The notes under the pieces: model-generated
Database searches by the model: none
What the model saw: only the letters and a program-made list of their open reading frames with translations
What the model was told of the DNA's origin: nothing
Shown: positions 6,019-6,480 of the stretch, one piece after another
Position numbering within the stretch: position 1 is the first letter of the stretch
How the letters are laid out: each line of letters opens with the position of its first letter
DNA from: CAYMTN01 sp964393335
GTDB taxonomy: Bacteria; Chloroflexota; Anaerolineae; Aggregatilineales; Aggregatilineaceae
Direction: 5' to 3'
Length of the DNA: 6,480 nt
NCBI GenBank assembly: GCA_964393335.1
Contig: CAYMTN010000278.1
Coordinates: forward strand, 1-6,480
Program-made: the position numbers and the translations under genes

Positions 6019-6480
6019 CTATTTGGCGTCGGCGATGGCGGCAGGCTTCTTCAGCTTGGTGCTGCGCGCCGGTGGCGATTCGGCGATACGCGCGTCGTCG
6101 TCTACCCCGCTGCTGCCGGCTTCATCGGCTTGCGGCACATACAGTGGCAGCGAGAAAAAGAAGGTGCTGCCCTTGCCCAACACGCTTTCAAACCACATCC
6201 GCCCGTTCATCAGGCGTAAGAGCTGCTGTGAAATCGCCAGCCCAAGACCGGCTCCCTGGCGGCCCTTCTTGCGCCCGGCGGTACCCTGGCGGAACTCCTC
6301 GAAGATCGAGCCTTTATCCGCGTCGGTGATGCCGATGCCGGTATCTTCCACGCCGAAGATCACCTGGTCGTTTTCAGCGTAGACGAGCAGCCGGATATGG
6401 CCGGAGTCGGTGAACTTGGCGGCGTTGGAATACAGGTTGAGCAGCACCTGCCGCACGCGCAGCGGGTCGCCCAACACCAT
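6019..6480 (-). CDS. Sensor histidine kinase, C-terminal fragment (cut by window edge)
   Basis: The visible 153 residues are a HATPase_c catalytic domain plus tail; the gene continues beyond 6480, and the Met at the edge is almost certainly internal. The N box reads RVRQVLLNLYSNAAKFT with the expected Asn residues, the G1 box is EDTGIGI, the F box IFEEFRQ, and the G2 box GAGLGLAIS, all intact. STFFFSLPL closes the fold. A polar tail of about 40 residues rich in Ala, Ser, Asp and Lys follows, with no receiver or Hpt domain. H box and sensory domains lie outside the window. It is the first visible gene of the cassette and the likely phosphodonor for the two receiver proteins downstream (inference from gene order). 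Confidence 0.9.
   Translation of the reverse strand: MVLGDPLRVRQVLLNLYSNAAKFTDSGHIRLLVYAENDQVIFGVEDTGIGITDADKGSIFEEFRQGTAGRKKGRQGAGLGLAISQQLLRLMNGRMWFESVLGKGSTFFFSLPLYVPQADEAGSSGVDDDARIAESPPARSTKLKKPAAIADAK

Overview
The window is GC-rich bacterial chromosome dominated by signal transduction. The combination of a Cache-HAMP-GAF sensor kinase, receiver-only response regulators, and a lipoprotein with a Thr/Gly/Pro-rich linker after its lipobox suggests a Chloroflexota (Anaerolineae-like) bacterium. That assignment is an impression from protein style, not a database result. I see no mobile element, CRISPR array, rRNA or tRNA.

Layout. (1) Positions 145-1089, minus: a complete PhzF-family isomerase, followed by a probable intrinsic terminator near the left edge that overlaps a 9-bp-period repeat. 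(2) Positions 1090-1371: a divergent intergenic region with a good sigma70-type promoter for the rightward gene, a plausible promoter for the PhzF gene, and an inverted repeat inside that second promoter. (3) Positions 1372-3765, plus: a large membrane sensor of the histidine-kinase superfamily (dCache, HAMP, GAF, H-box helix, HATPase). Its ATP-binding half is intact, but its phosphoacceptor histidine is replaced by leucine. (4) Positions 3891-4604, plus: a secreted lipoprotein with its own promoter and ribosome binding site. (5) Positions 4616-4647: a long hairpin between convergent genes. (6) Positions 6480 to 4684, minus: a three-gene two-component cassette in transcription order. It holds the C-terminal part of a sensor histidine kinase (cut by the window edge), a receiver protein with a roughly 150-residue Ala/Pro/Glu-rich tail, and a receiver-only protein whose start overlaps the previous stop by ATGA.

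Working picture (inference). The minus-strand cassette looks like a phosphotransfer module whose two regulators lack DNA-binding output domains, so signalling probably ends in protein-protein contacts or a further relay. The convergent plus-strand pair, a histidine-less sensor and a lipoprotein, could supply an input that works by allosteric or heteromeric control rather than by self-phosphorylation. The sequence does not show that the two halves act together. The most notable features are the missing histidine, the repeat-bearing disordered tail on a receiver, and the output-less regulator pair.
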